The position numbers and the translations under genes were made by a program. 64,000 nucleotides of DNA from Desulfallas thermosapovorans DSM 6562 (GTDB taxonomy: Bacteria > Bacillota > Desulfotomaculia > Desulfotomaculales > Desulfallaceae): contig NZ_VNHM01000001.1 in assembly GCF_008124625.1 (NCBI RefSeq), forward strand, positions 124,001 through 188,000, in the 5' to 3' direction. Each line of letters begins with the position of its first letter. Positions within the stretch are counted from its first letter, which is position 1. The notes beneath the pieces are model-generated. The model saw nothing but the letters and a program-made list of their open reading frames with translations, searched no databases and was not told where the DNA came from. This document shows, piece by piece, positions 26,263 to 36,153 of this stretch.

Positions 26263-27324
26263 TCACCCCCTTGGAGTGGTATATTCCGGCAAACCATTAA
26301 TGAAATCACTAACCTTTTTTATCGCCTGTGACATATTTTCGGTATTTATCGATAAGTCATAGGCATCACTTGGTTGATCAGGATATTTATATAATGGATC
26401 GTAATACCTGTGTAACAAATAACTTATTACTTCTTCCGCATTGCCCGCTGCCAGTTCCTGGTTGAGCCGGGCAACATTATTTTTCCCCAGATACTTTGTC
26501 AACCGGGCTATGGCCCCCTGCAAAGCCACCAAATTACCGGGCCCGCCCACTGCATAATCCTTAATTATCCGCTGCACCCGCACATTAACCGGGGCATACA
26601 ACAATATCCTATGCCCCTCTTGCATGTTATTGAGCACCGCATCCGGAACATATAAACTGCCCAGTCTTTTACTCTCACACTCAACTAAAAATATACCGGT
26701 TTTCTCAGCCCCCCGCAATTCCCTCTCTATTAATGCCTCAAACATCTTTTGTTTGGGTGATGGGGGTTGTCCAATTTTACCAAATACAGACCCCCTGTGC
26801 CTGGCCAGTCCCTCCAGATCAAGCACAGGATACCCCATATCTTTCAATGCCAGTAATAAATCGGTTTTCCCTACCCCGGTTAAGCCATGGGTCACCACTG
26901 CCCGTAAAGGTAATTTTTCCCGGTCAAAATATGCCACAACCAGCCGGCGGTGGGCTTTGAATCCCCCCACTATCCGGTAAACCTTAAATCCCATGGCATC
27001 TAAAATACTTCCGGCAAAATGACTGCGGTCGCCGCCGCGCCAACAAAAAATAATTACTTCTTTATCAGGGGCTATGCTTTGAAATGATCTTATAAAAACA
27101 GGTAGCCGCGGGGCCACAATTTCCATGGCCAATTCCCTGGCCTTACCGGGTCCTTGATTTTTATGCACCGTGCCCACCAGCGCCCGCTCAATGTTATCCA
27201 ACAAAGGTATATTATAAGCACCGGGTATTGTGGCTTCAGCATACTCCCCGGGTGAACGCAAATCGACCATGGGCACATCCGCTATTTCATATAAAGCTTG
27301 ATGTATATCTACGTTTATATACAT
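26263..27324 (-). CDS. mnmH: tRNA 2-selenouridine synthase
   Basis: The 353-residue product has an N-terminal rhodanese domain with VDLRSPGEYAEATIPGAYNI and the catalytic cysteine in IFCWRGGDRS (about residue 92). A C-terminal P-loop domain follows with HGLTGVGKTDLL. This is the SelU/YbbB architecture, which geranylates and then selenates 2-thiouridine at the tRNA wobble position using selenophosphate. The genome should therefore contain selD. It lies between ftsK and rodZ, only 4 bp from the rodZ start. ATG 27324 follows GAGGGATAATTA. Confidence 0.93.
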   Translation of the reverse strand: MYINVDIHQALYEIADVPMVDLRSPGEYAEATIPGAYNIPLLDNIERALVGTVHKNQGPGKARELAMEIVAPRLPVFIRSFQSIAPDKEVIIFCWRGGDRSHFAGSILDAMGFKVYRIVGGFKAHRRLVVAYFDREKLPLRAVVTHGLTGVGKTDLLLALKDMGYPVLDLEGLARHRGSVFGKIGQPPSPKQKMFEALIERELRGAEKTGIFLVECESKRLGSLYVPDAVLNNMQEGHRILLYAPVNVRVQRIIKDYAVGGPGNLVALQGAIARLTKYLGKNNVARLNQELAAGNAEEVISYLLHRYYDPLYKYPDQPSDAYDLSINTENMSQAIKKVSDFINGLPEYTTPRG

Positions 27325-27400
27325 TAATTATCCCTCGGAGAATGAAAAAATTAACCCGAATTCAGTTTATCATTCGGCACAAAAAACCATAATCCTCTTT

Positions 27401-29662
27401 TCATTTATCATTCCCCGCCTGGGAACCCGATACATCATAAAAATAACTATTATATTCATCCTTTGTAATCAATACCGCCCGGGGCTTGCTCCCTTCATAT
27501 CCTCCCACATAACCTTTTTTCTCCATCATATCCATCAACCTGGCGGCCCGGGCATAGCCGATATGCAAACGGCGCTGCAGTAACGATATGGAGGCATGGC
27601 CGGTTTCCACAAAAACCTTTACCGCCAGCGGCAGCATATCATCTGAAATTTCCTGTACATCACCGGACTGAAAAACCTCACCGGTAACTTTGTCATCATA
27701 CTCCGGTTCCGCTTGTTGTTTCCAGTGACGCACTAAAAGTTCCAATTCCCGGTCCGATATATAGGCTCCCTGAACTCTGATAGGTTTACCCGCTCCTATG
27801 GGATAATAAAGCATATCACCCCTACCCAGTAGTTTTTCCGCCCCACCCATATCCAAAATAGTTCTGGAATCAATCTGGGACGAAACAGCAAAGCTGATTC
27901 GTGATGGTATGTTGGCTTTAATCAGCCCGGTAATAATATCCACCGATGGACGCTGGGTTGCCACCACCAGATGAATACCCGCCGCCCTGGCCATCTGGGC
28001 CAATCGGCATATGGCGTCTTCCACATCTGCGGGAGCCACCATCATTAAATCCGCCAGTTCGTCAATAATTATCACCAACAGCGGCAACAGTGGTTTATTT
28101 TGCTGCCGCATTAACTTATTGTAACGGGCGATATCGCGCACTCCGTAACCGGCAAATAAATCATAACGATATTCCATTTCCTTTACCGCCCAGCGCAATG
28201 ATGTGGCTGCTTTTTTAGGATCGGTAACCACCGGGGACACCAAATGGGGAATACCGTTAAATGCCGCCAATTCTACCATCTTGGGATCAATAATCATGAA
28301 TTTCACCTGTTCGGGGGTTGATTTAAACAAAAACCCGGCAATCATTGTGTTTAAACAAACGCTTTTTCCTGCTCCGGTAGCCCCGGCAATCAGCAGATGT
28401 GGCATACGGGCAAGATCGTCCAAAACAGGTTTGCCGGTTATATCCTTTCCCAAAGCTATGGTAAGCTGTGATGAAGATTTTTGATACTCCATCGATTCCA
28501 CCAGCTCGCGCAGTAGAACTGTAGCAATTTCACGGTTTGGCACTTCAATGCCCACCACAGCTTTGCCCGGTACCGGTGCTTCTATGCGTACATGGGAGGC
28601 GGCCATACTTAAAGCAATATCATCGGATAAACCGACAATTCGGCTAACTTTAACTCCAGGAGGGGGCTGAATCTCATATCTGGTAATGGCGGGTCCCCTG
28701 AATACCTGTATAACTCTGGCCTTTATACCGAAACTACCCAGTGTCTCCTCAAGTACTTTAATATTCTCGTTAATATCTCGATTATCCCTGTTTGCTTTAC
28801 CCCGGACAGACTTGGCCAATAGGGATACAGGGGGCAGGTGATAACTTTTTTTGGATTCCGTCTGCTCAGGCGATATTATTTTACCTGTTTTTGAGGCAGC
28901 TTCCATCATTTTATTATCACCAGGCTGCTTTACCGGACGGTAGTAAATTACATTGCACTTTTTCTCTTCTGGTCCAGGGGTTTCAACTGTATAGTCAATT
29001 TGGTTCTTATGCTGTGCATCGCATTGACAATCATCACAATCCGCGTCGGAAGCAACAACCCCCCCGTCATTACACCGGTCAACAATCACGGGGTAATCCT
29101 CCGGCAACTCTTCAGCTTCATTATCCTTTGTAAAAAGAAAGTCATCCACTATGTGTACCGTTTTTTTTACACCGTTTTCCATCTTGCGGGTTATGCTTTT
29201 AAATAATTCCACCAAAGGTTGGTTGGTGGATAACAGCAAACCCACAATAAACATAGTGGCCAGTATAATATATACACCGGGCTTGCCAAAGGACTTAATC
29301 AAAATAAAATAAGTAACCCCGCCGATAAAGCCACCACCATCCCCTTGCCACCCGGCCTTAATGATATAATCCACCGGGATGGGCAAGTGCAGGATAGTTA
29401 AAGCCACCACCGCCATTATTAACGCACCGTAAAAATTAACCGTTTTTTTAATTTTTTTCTTTTTTCGGCATAACATTTTATAACCGGCCACTGCCAGTAA
29501 AGCGGGAAATAAAAACCTTCCCTCTCCCGCGAGATGCATTAATGAATTGTTTATAAAACTCCCCGCCAATCCAACACCGGGATTAACTATACTGACCAAT
29601 ACCAGAATAGCCATGGCCAACAAAGTGACCCCAATAACCTCATATTTTAACTCATCCGGCAT
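27401..29662 (-). CDS. ftsK: DNA translocase FtsK/SpoIIIE
   Basis: The 753-residue product has four N-terminal transmembrane helices (about residues 10-155) and a linker. Its RecA-like motor has Walker A AGATGAGKSVCLN and Walker B LLVIIIDELADLMM. A C-terminal winged-helix gamma domain (LLQRRLHIGYARAARLMDMM) recognises orienting sequences. It pumps DNA at the division or sporulation septum. ATG 29662 follows GGAGGTGTG. The linker contains a cysteine-rich patch (CDDCQCD) that is unusual for the family. The order tepA-ylzJ-ftsK is the Bacillus spoIIIE arrangement. Confidence 0.94.
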   Translation of the reverse strand: MPDELKYEVIGVTLLAMAILVLVSIVNPGVGLAGSFINNSLMHLAGEGRFLFPALLAVAGYKMLCRKKKKIKKTVNFYGALIMAVVALTILHLPIPVDYIIKAGWQGDGGGFIGGVTYFILIKSFGKPGVYIILATMFIVGLLLSTNQPLVELFKSITRKMENGVKKTVHIVDDFLFTKDNEAEELPEDYPVIVDRCNDGGVVASDADCDDCQCDAQHKNQIDYTVETPGPEEKKCNVIYYRPVKQPGDNKMMEAASKTGKIISPEQTESKKSYHLPPVSLLAKSVRGKANRDNRDINENIKVLEETLGSFGIKARVIQVFRGPAITRYEIQPPPGVKVSRIVGLSDDIALSMAASHVRIEAPVPGKAVVGIEVPNREIATVLLRELVESMEYQKSSSQLTIALGKDITGKPVLDDLARMPHLLIAGATGAGKSVCLNTMIAGFLFKSTPEQVKFMIIDPKMVELAAFNGIPHLVSPVVTDPKKAATSLRWAVKEMEYRYDLFAGYGVRDIARYNKLMRQQNKPLLPLLVIIIDELADLMMVAPADVEDAICRLAQMARAAGIHLVVATQRPSVDIITGLIKANIPSRISFAVSSQIDSRTILDMGGAEKLLGRGDMLYYPIGAGKPIRVQGAYISDRELELLVRHWKQQAEPEYDDKVTGEVFQSGDVQEISDDMLPLAVKVFVETGHASISLLQRRLHIGYARAARLMDMMEKKGYVGGYEGSKPRAVLITKDEYNSYFYDVSGSQAGNDK

Positions 29663-29751
29663 TTTTATCACACCTCCGCTTTATATATTAGGTTATTCCA
29701 TATTTTACATTTAATTCCTTCCAGTATTATTAAAAAACTTGGCTCCACTTC

Positions 29752-29799
29752 AAAAAAAAACATCCCCAACCCTTGTTTTTTAAAGGTCGTGAGATGTTT
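29752..29799 (-). terminator. Intrinsic terminator after ylzJ
   Basis: Stem AAACATC/GATGTTT (29793-29799 with 29758-29764), extended by internal ACCTTT/AAGGGT pairing, is followed on the minus strand by nine T. It lies between ylzJ and ftsK. Confidence 0.8.
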
Positions 29800-29824
29800 A
29801 TCAATTATATACGGCTTACCAAAA

Positions 29825-30040
29825 TTAGCTGCTGGGCTTTACCCGGGCTCCCGGGTACAGGTCCGCACTTAAATAGTCCATGGGATCGGTACTTAAGAGC
29901 CGAACCAATTCCTCCTTGCCTCCCACGTTACGTACCAGCGCAGGTACCCCGTTAACGGTAGTTTTTCGCTCTGAACAATGAGTCATTTGTTCCAGCCCGG
30001 CCAAAACAAGCTCCAATTGCATCGGCGTATAGAGAATCAT
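29825..30040 (-). CDS. ylzJ: YlzJ-like protein
   Basis: The 71-residue product begins [13 protein letters not shown] and contains [28 protein letters not shown], as in YlzJ. Its function is unknown; the family is restricted to spore formers. The ATG overlaps the tepA stop (ATGA) and AGAGGTG lies 7 bp upstream. Confidence 0.85.
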   Translation of the reverse strand: MILYTPMQLELVLAGLEQMTHCSERKTTVNGVPALVRNVGGKEELVRLLSTDPMDYLSADLYPGARVKPSS

Positions 30041-30858
30041 TGCAGGAGCACCTCTTTTCCCGACTTCCATTCCTCAACCAATCTTTTTAACTTATCCATA
30101 GCCCGGTGTATACCGCCCACCTCATTAATCAACCCGCATTCCACCGCCTCCTGACCGATCAGGACTGTGCCGATGTCCCTGGCCAATTCCCCGGTACGAA
30201 ACATCAGTTCTCTAAACTTCTCCTGGCTAATACCGGAGTGTGCAGTAACAAAACGCACTACCCGGTCCTGCATTTTATCCAGGTATTCATAGGTTTGGGG
30301 AACACCTATAACCAATCCGTTCAAGCGAATGGGATGGATGGTCATGCTGGCGGTTTCAGCAATAAAAGAATAATCCGCCGCCACAGCTATGGGCACGCCT
30401 ATGCTGTGCCCTCCACCCAGCACTACAGATACGGTAGGTTTGGATAAACCCGATAACATCTCGGCAATGGCCAGACCTGCTTCTACATCACCGCCTACGG
30501 TATTTAGCACCACCAGTATACCTTCCACATCCGGGCTTTGTTCCAGAGCCACCAACTGAGGTATCATATGCTCATATTTTGTAGTTTTATTCTGGGGCGG
30601 TAGTACCAAATGGCCTTCTATTTGTCCAACAATAGTTAAACAATGGATATTACTCTTTACTTCAGGCACCTGAGTGACACCCATCTCTTTAACTGTTTCC
30701 ATGCTGTTTTTGCTTTTGCCAACCACCCTGGTCTTATCGTGGTTCGGCTCTTCATCGGGGTTCTCGGGATTTTGCGGGTTGGTTTCAGGGCCGGGCTGGG
30801 CCGGTGGATGATAAGGAAATATACCGGGTACTTCATCAAAAGATTGGTAATAAGACAT
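30037..30858 (-). CDS. tepA: TepA/ClpP-like serine protease
   Basis: The 273-residue product has a proline-rich acidic N-terminus followed by a ClpP-fold domain. [20 protein letters not shown] and the nucleophile serine in [18 protein letters not shown] (about residue 150) are present, then [13 protein letters not shown]. TepA is linked to protein translocation and sporulation in Bacillus. GGGAGAGG precedes ATG 30858. It is followed directly by ylzJ. Confidence 0.92.
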   Translation of the reverse strand: MSYYQSFDEVPGIFPYHPPAQPGPETNPQNPENPDEEPNHDKTRVVGKSKNSMETVKEMGVTQVPEVKSNIHCLTIVGQIEGHLVLPPQNKTTKYEHMIPQLVALEQSPDVEGILVVLNTVGGDVEAGLAIAEMLSGLSKPTVSVVLGGGHSIGVPIAVAADYSFIAETASMTIHPIRLNGLVIGVPQTYEYLDKMQDRVVRFVTAHSGISQEKFRELMFRTGELARDIGTVLIGQEAVECGLINEVGGIHRAMDKLKRLVEEWKSGKEVLLQ

Positions 30859-30920
30859 TTAGTATCCTCTCCCGTTCTGCTTATTGATGGAAATTCCCCT
30901 TTAGTATGTATAAATAATGC

Positions 30921-30954
30921 AAAAAAATACACAGGTTTAAACCTGTGTATTTTT
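30921..30954 (-). terminator. Intrinsic terminator after rnj (16-bp perfect palindrome)
   Basis: 30923-30938 and 30939-30954 are exact reverse complements (AAATACACAGGTTT core), with T-rich ends on both strands. It lies 9 bp after the RNase J stop, between rnj and tepA. Confidence 0.85.
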
Positions 30955-30962
30955 GGCAATTG

Positions 30963-32627
30963 TTATACTTCCATGATGATTGGTAAAATCATTGGCCTTC
31001 TCCTGGTTTTTTCAAATAAAAACTTGCTTAAATCGTCTTTTACCTGGGACTTTATCGATGCCCATTCCGATATCTTGCGAGCGGTACATTTATCCAGTGA
31101 TAATTTGACCTTGTCCTTGGCTTGTTCCATTAATTGCTCGGATTCACGAACATACACGAATCCCCGGGAAACAATATCCGGGCCGGAAACAATTAAACCC
31201 GTATCACGGCTGATGGTTACCACAACTATTAGTATGCCGTCTTGAGACAGCTGGCGACGGTCACGCAGTACAATATTACCTACGTCCCCCACGCCCAGAC
31301 CATCCACCAATACCCGCCCGGAGGTAACCCGGCCGGCAAAACGACCGCTACGCTTGGTAAGCTCCACCACCTGGCCGTTTTCGCCTACAAAAATATTTGA
31401 TTCCGGGATGCCCAAATCTTGGGCCAACCGGGCATGTTTAATGAGCATGCGGTTTTCCCCGTGTACCGGCATGAAAAACTTGGGCTTAACCAAGTTTATC
31501 ATCAGCTTTAATTCTTCCTGACTGGGGTGACCGCTGACATGGATACCGGATACTGCCTCATAAATGACATTAGCACCTAACTTAAAAAGCTGATCTATCA
31601 CTCTGGCTACCAGTTTTTCGTTACCGGGAATAGGATTGGCGGATATGATAATGGTATCACCGGCCATTATTTCCACCTGGCGATGGTCACGGTTGGCCAT
31701 TCTGGTAAGAGCACTCATTGGCTCCCCCTGACTGCCGGTGGTAAGGTAAACCACCTGATTTCTGGGTAACCTTGCAGCTTCGTCAAGTTCCACCAACAAC
31801 CCGTCCGGAACATTAAGATACCCCAGATCGCAAGCGATGTTAACTACGTTAACCATACTGCGCCCGGCCACGGCCACTTTCCTCTTATAGCGGGCGGCCG
31901 TGGTTATGGCTTGTTGTAACCTGTGTACATTGGAGGCAAAGGTAGCTATAATAATTCTTTCCCGGGCTTCTCTGAAGGTATCATCAAAGGTTTGCCCCAC
32001 TACCCTTTCCGACATGGTGTACCCCGATCTTTCCACATTGGTACTATCACTTAGCAAGGCCAGTACACCTTTTTCTCCTCGCTGAGCGAACCGGTAAAAG
32101 TCTATTACCTCACCATCCACCGGAGTTTGATCGATTTTAAAATCACCGGTATGGATTATTACCCCCACCGGGGTTTCAATAGCCAAGGCCACAGCATCGG
32201 GAATACTATGGGAAACCCGAATAAACTCCACCTTAAAGGGTCCTATTTGCACAATATCCCGTGGTTTTACGCAATTCAACCTGACGTTCTCCAAAATATG
32301 CTGCTCACGCAATTTACCGCCCAGAATTCCCAGGGTCAGCTTGGTTCCGTATACAGGAACATTAAGTTGTTTAAGCACATATGGCAGTGCCCCGATATGA
32401 TCTTCGTGGCCGTGGGTCAGCACAATACCGCGTACAATGTTTTTATTCTCCAAGAGGTAGGTTATATCCGGTATTACTATATCGATACCCAGCAAATCTT
32501 CTTCAGGAAACATCAAACCGGAATCAATAACCAGAATATTTTCCCCGTATCTCACCACCATCATGTTCTTGCCGATCTCACCCAGTCCCCCTAAAGGGAT
32601 CAAGGATACTTTTGGTTCACGCGCCAT
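30963..32627 (-). CDS. rnj: Ribonuclease J
   Basis: The 554-residue product is a beta-CASP metallo-beta-lactamase nuclease. GGLGEIGKNM opens the protein, LTHGHEDHIGALPY (about residue 70) supplies the zinc ligands, HTGDFKID and SDSTNVE follow, and VSGHPSQEELKLM closes the beta-CASP part. It degrades and matures RNA as a 5'-exo/endonuclease. It has its own promoter at 32747-32775, a roughly 110-base leader, and a terminator. The position beside dapA matches Bacillus rnjB. TAGGAGGTG precedes ATG 32627. Confidence 0.94.
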   Translation of the reverse strand: MAREPKVSLIPLGGLGEIGKNMMVVRYGENILVIDSGLMFPEEDLLGIDIVIPDITYLLENKNIVRGIVLTHGHEDHIGALPYVLKQLNVPVYGTKLTLGILGGKLREQHILENVRLNCVKPRDIVQIGPFKVEFIRVSHSIPDAVALAIETPVGVIIHTGDFKIDQTPVDGEVIDFYRFAQRGEKGVLALLSDSTNVERSGYTMSERVVGQTFDDTFREARERIIIATFASNVHRLQQAITTAARYKRKVAVAGRSMVNVVNIACDLGYLNVPDGLLVELDEAARLPRNQVVYLTTGSQGEPMSALTRMANRDHRQVEIMAGDTIIISANPIPGNEKLVARVIDQLFKLGANVIYEAVSGIHVSGHPSQEELKLMINLVKPKFFMPVHGENRMLIKHARLAQDLGIPESNIFVGENGQVVELTKRSGRFAGRVTSGRVLVDGLGVGDVGNIVLRDRRQLSQDGILIVVVTISRDTGLIVSGPDIVSRGFVYVRESEQLMEQAKDKVKLSLDKCTARKISEWASIKSQVKDDLSKFLFEKTRRRPMILPIIMEV

Positions 32628-32746
32628 ACCACACCTCCTAATATTGTAAACATTATTGTCTAGTAAAATGCAACACTTGGTGAGAATTAGGAGAAGGCGG
32701 GAAAATATTCTGTTTTCATAAAGTCCGTTCAGAACTCGTTAGCAAT

Positions 32747-32775
32747 ATTATACTTTATCTCATGCCCCATAACAA
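32747..32775 (-). promoter_or_regulatory. Sigma-A promoter of rnj
   Basis: TTGTTA (32770-32775), 17 bp and perfect TATAAT (32747-32752) on the minus strand. The 311-bp gap between dapA and rnj also holds the dapA terminator. An AATAATGTTTACAATATT partial palindrome adjoins the rnj ribosome site. Nothing else is recognised there. Confidence 0.7.
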
Positions 32776-32825
32776 GGTTACTATGACGCATTTATAATAT
32801 TATTTACCATAAAATACAAAATATA

Positions 32826-32852
32826 ATACAAAAGGAAGCCCCGTGGGCTTCC
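32826..32852 (-). terminator. Intrinsic terminator after dapA
   Basis: Stem GGAAGCCC/GGGCTTCC (32845-32852 with 32834-32841), three-base loop, followed on the minus strand by TTTTGTATT. It ends the spoVF-asd-dapG-dapA run. Confidence 0.85.
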
Positions 32853-32938
32853 CTTTAATTATTCCCATTATAAGCAAACTATACACACCAACAGGTGAAT
32901 ACTACCTAAAATGGTTTTTATCATATTATACAGCCTGT

Positions 32939-33823
32939 CTACAGCAGTTTGGCATCCGATAACACTTTTTTAATGTCATCTTTTTCAGCCTGGCTGGCTT
33001 CCACCAGTGGCAACCTGGGTGGGCCCACCTGCCACCCCAGCATACAAAGAGCCGCCTTAACGGGTACCGGATTAGTGGTTATAAACATACCTTTAAATAC
33101 CGGAAACATGCTGCAATGTATTTTGGTGGCCATGGTCACGTTCCCCGAGGTGTAGGCATTAATCATTTCCTGGATACGTTGTCCAATGATATGCGATGCA
33201 ACGCTGATAACTCCGCGGCCACCCAATGACAATATGGGTAGCGTCATGGAGTCATCCCCGCTATAAATGGCAAAATGATCAGGTAAAGAACGCCTCAGTT
33301 CACTGACCTGATCGAGATTGCCCGATGCTTCCTTAACAGCCACTATATTATCTATGGCAGACAATCGCACAATAGTATGAGGTAATATGTTTACCGACGT
33401 GCGCCCGGGAACATTGTATAGTATGACCGGCAAATTGGTACTGCCGGCAATGGTTTTAAAATGCTGGTACAGTCCTTCTTGGGATGGTTTATTGTAATAA
33501 GGACCCACCAGCATAACACCGTCAACCCCCACCTTTTCCGCTGCCTGGGTCAACTCTACACTGGCCGAGGTGTCATTCCCCCCCGTGCCGGCAATTACCA
33601 CTGCGTCACCGCCAACCTCCTCCACCACTACACGAAAAAGCTTCACCTTTTCTTCCTTTGTCAGGGTAGGCGATTCACCGGTAGTACCGGAGACGACTAA
33701 ACCGTCCGAACCCGATTGTACCAAGTAACGGGCCAATTTTTTCACTTGGTCGAAATTAATCGTCATGTCTTTATTAAATGGTGTTACCATGGCCGTTAAT
33801 ACTCGCCCGAAATCAATACCCAA
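32939..33823 (-). CDS. dapA: 4-hydroxy-tetrahydrodipicolinate synthase
   Basis: The 294-residue aldolase has [13 protein letters not shown], the catalytic tyrosine in LYNVPGRT, the Schiff-base lysine in [11 protein letters not shown], and [10 protein letters not shown]. It condenses pyruvate with aspartate semialdehyde. TTG 33823 is preferred (GGAAGG 8 bp upstream); a GTG at 33832 overlaps that site. It is the last gene of the asd-dapG-dapA set, and its product feeds both lysine and spore dipicolinate. Confidence 0.95.
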   Translation of the reverse strand: MGIDFGRVLTAMVTPFNKDMTINFDQVKKLARYLVQSGSDGLVVSGTTGESPTLTKEEKVKLFRVVVEEVGGDAVVIAGTGGNDTSASVELTQAAEKVGVDGVMLVGPYYNKPSQEGLYQHFKTIAGSTNLPVILYNVPGRTSVNILPHTIVRLSAIDNIVAVKEASGNLDQVSELRRSLPDHFAIYSGDDSMTLPILSLGGRGVISVASHIIGQRIQEMINAYTSGNVTMATKIHCSMFPVFKGMFITTNPVPVKAALCMLGWQVGPPRLPLVEASQAEKDDIKKVLSDAKLL

Positions 33824-33858
33824 ATCTTTCACCTTCCTTCCAGGTTAACCACCCTGCC

Positions 33859-35079
33859 TTAATGAGCCAGTTTAAATTGCCGGTGCAAGGCCCTGACGGC
33901 GCTTTCCATATCCTCACGCCTAACCAGTACCCAAACAGTGGTATGGGAGTCATTACATTGCAATATCTGAATACCATTTTTGGTTATTGCTTCTACTATA
34001 TCCGCTATAACCCCGGGCACCCCGGACATACCTGCACCCACCGCAGACACTTTGGCACATCCGGTAATTACTTCCGGCGCATAGCCGGCGTTTTCCAGCA
34101 CTTTTACAGCTTTTTCAGCTATCTCATCCTGTACTGTAAATAAAACCGATTCAGGTAAAATGTTAATGAAGTCAATACTCACCCCGGCCAGTGCCAGAGC
34201 TCTGAACATGCGTCGTTGCTGCTGAAAGCCATCGGCACCGGAATTGACTTTTATTTGAGCTATGCCGGATATATAAGTTATTCCGGTAATTATACGATCC
34301 CGGGTAATATCTATAGAGCCCTTGTAAACTTCGCCCAGGCTGGTTACCAGGGTCCCCGGCCCGTCGGAAAAGGTTGGTCGAACTCGTAGCGGAATACCTT
34401 TTTGCATGGCAATCTCCACAGCCCGGGGATGTATCACCTTGGCCCCTTCATGGGCTAGATGACAAATCTCATCATAGGTAATGGTTTCTAGTGCTTTGGC
34501 CTCTGTTACAATGCGCGGATCTGCTGTCATAATACCTTCCACATCGGTGTAAATATCCACATAAGCAGCGTTTAAAGCTACCCCCAAGGCTGCAGCGGTG
34601 GTATCGCTACCCCCTCGTCCCAAAGTGGTTGTTTCGCCACCCTCAGCCACTCCTTGGAAGCCGGCTACCACCACCACATAACCTTCTTTAGCATATTTTA
34701 TAATATTATTTGGCTGGACTTTCAAAATACGCGCCTGGGAATATTTATTATCAGTAACTATCCCTGCCTGAGCCCCCGTTAAAAAGACCGCCGGGCAACC
34801 CATGGTTTGCAGCGTTGCTGTCATAACAACCCCGGATATTATTTCACCGCAGGACATCAGCATATCCATCTCTCGTTCAGATGGTTCCCGGTTGGCTTGC
34901 TTAACCAGGTTAATTAAGGTATCGGTAGCATAAGGGTCACCCTGCCGTCCAATGGCCGAAACCACCACCACAGGCACGTAGCCCTCATTTTTAGCGGCAA
35001 TAATCTTGCTCGCTACCCGTTCCCTCAGTTCGGGAGTTACCAGTGAAGTACCCCCGAACTTAAGCACCAAAAAATTCAT
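33859..35079 (-). CDS. dapG: Aspartate kinase, DapG type
   Basis: The 406-residue product begins MNFLVLKFGGTS. It has VVVVSAIGRQGDPYATDTL, TLGRGGSDTTAAALG and two C-terminal ACT domains (about residues 270-400). The set resembles Bacillus aspartokinase I (DapG), the diaminopimelate-sensitive isozyme. It phosphorylates aspartate at the head of the pathway. It lies 4 bp from the asd stop, so the two are co-transcribed. Confidence 0.92.
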   Translation of the reverse strand: MNFLVLKFGGTSLVTPELRERVASKIIAAKNEGYVPVVVVSAIGRQGDPYATDTLINLVKQANREPSEREMDMLMSCGEIISGVVMTATLQTMGCPAVFLTGAQAGIVTDNKYSQARILKVQPNNIIKYAKEGYVVVVAGFQGVAEGGETTTLGRGGSDTTAAALGVALNAAYVDIYTDVEGIMTADPRIVTEAKALETITYDEICHLAHEGAKVIHPRAVEIAMQKGIPLRVRPTFSDGPGTLVTSLGEVYKGSIDITRDRIITGITYISGIAQIKVNSGADGFQQQRRMFRALALAGVSIDFINILPESVLFTVQDEIAEKAVKVLENAGYAPEVITGCAKVSAVGAGMSGVPGVIADIVEAITKNGIQILQCNDSHTTVWVLVRREDMESAVRALHRQFKLAH

Positions 35080-35083
35080 TTAC

Positions 35084-36103
35084 CTACCTCTTTCCAAGGC
35101 ACCCGTATTTAATCACCAATTCTGCTATCTGTACCGCATTGGTGGCTGCGCCCTTGCGCAATTGGTCAGCCACCACCCACAAATTAAGACCCTTATCCAG
35201 TGAATTGTCTTCCCTGATCCGGCCTACAAATACCTCATCTTTACCGGATGTATAAAGGGGCATAGGATACTCTTTGTTCGACGGGTTATCCTGAACAATC
35301 ACCCCGGGGAAATTGGCCAAAATTTCTTTGGCTTCCTTTGCGGTAATTTTACGTTCTGTTTCTATGTTAACAGATTCCGAATGGCTGCGGTAAACCGGGA
35401 CCCGTACAGTTGTGGCGGTTATACCCACTGTGTCATCATGTAAAATTTTATGGGTTTCCTTTACCATTTTCCATTCTTCTTTAGTGTAATCCATCTCCTG
35501 GAACACATCAATATGCGGAATCAAATTAAAGGCAATTTGATATTGAAACTTGGACGGAACTACCTGGCCGCCGTCCAGGGCGGCCCGGGTATGATTGGTT
35601 AATTCCGTAATGCCTTCGGCCCCGGCACCGCTCACTGCCTGGTAAGTGGAAACAACCACCCGCTTGACACCTGCAGCATCATATATCGCTTTGAGGGGCA
35701 CCACCATAATAATAGTTGAGCAGTTGGGATTAGCTATAATACCTTTATGTTCCTTGACATCCTCGGGATTGACCTCTGGAACCACCAGCGGCACCTGCGG
35801 GTCCAAACGAAAATGACTGCTGTTATCAATAACCACCACACCCTTTTCAGCCGCCAGGGGACCAAATTCTGTGCTGGCCGCACCGCCGGCGAACAGGGCA
35901 ATATCCATGCCGTCAAAGGAATCCGGTGTAGTCTCCTCAACAGTATAGGTTTTACCTTTGAAAAGCATTTTTTTGCCGGCGGAACGGGCGGTGGCGCAAA
36001 GTTTCAAATCACCCACCGGGAAATTCCTTTCGTCCAGAACCTGTAACATTTCCTGTCCCACTGCTCCGGATGCTCCTACAATGATTACTTTATAATTAGC
36101 CAA
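35084..36103 (-). CDS. asd: Aspartate-semialdehyde dehydrogenase
   Basis: The 339-residue product has the NADP-binding IVGASGAVGQEML, the active-site cysteine in NPNCSTIIMV, the TYQAVSGAGAEGI loop, and a histidine/arginine-rich C-terminal half. It reduces aspartyl phosphate to the semialdehyde. The start is TTG 36103, 8 bp after GGAGG. It lies between spoVFB and dapG, as in Bacillus. Confidence 0.95.
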   Translation of the reverse strand: MANYKVIIVGASGAVGQEMLQVLDERNFPVGDLKLCATARSAGKKMLFKGKTYTVEETTPDSFDGMDIALFAGGAASTEFGPLAAEKGVVVIDNSSHFRLDPQVPLVVPEVNPEDVKEHKGIIANPNCSTIIMVVPLKAIYDAAGVKRVVVSTYQAVSGAGAEGITELTNHTRAALDGGQVVPSKFQYQIAFNLIPHIDVFQEMDYTKEEWKMVKETHKILHDDTVGITATTVRVPVYRSHSESVNIETERKITAKEAKEILANFPGVIVQDNPSNKEYPMPLYTSGKDEVFVGRIREDNSLDKGLNLWVVADQLRKGAATNAVQIAELVIKYGCLGKR

Positions 36104-36153
36104 AATCTATCCCTCCATTCTTATATTCCACTATTCCACCGGCTTAGTAGAAT

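Noticed and set aside
30643-31245. Plus-strand open frame across the rnj/tepA junction
   Set aside because: It runs through the rnj terminator and the 3' end of rnj with no ribosome site or recognisable domain.
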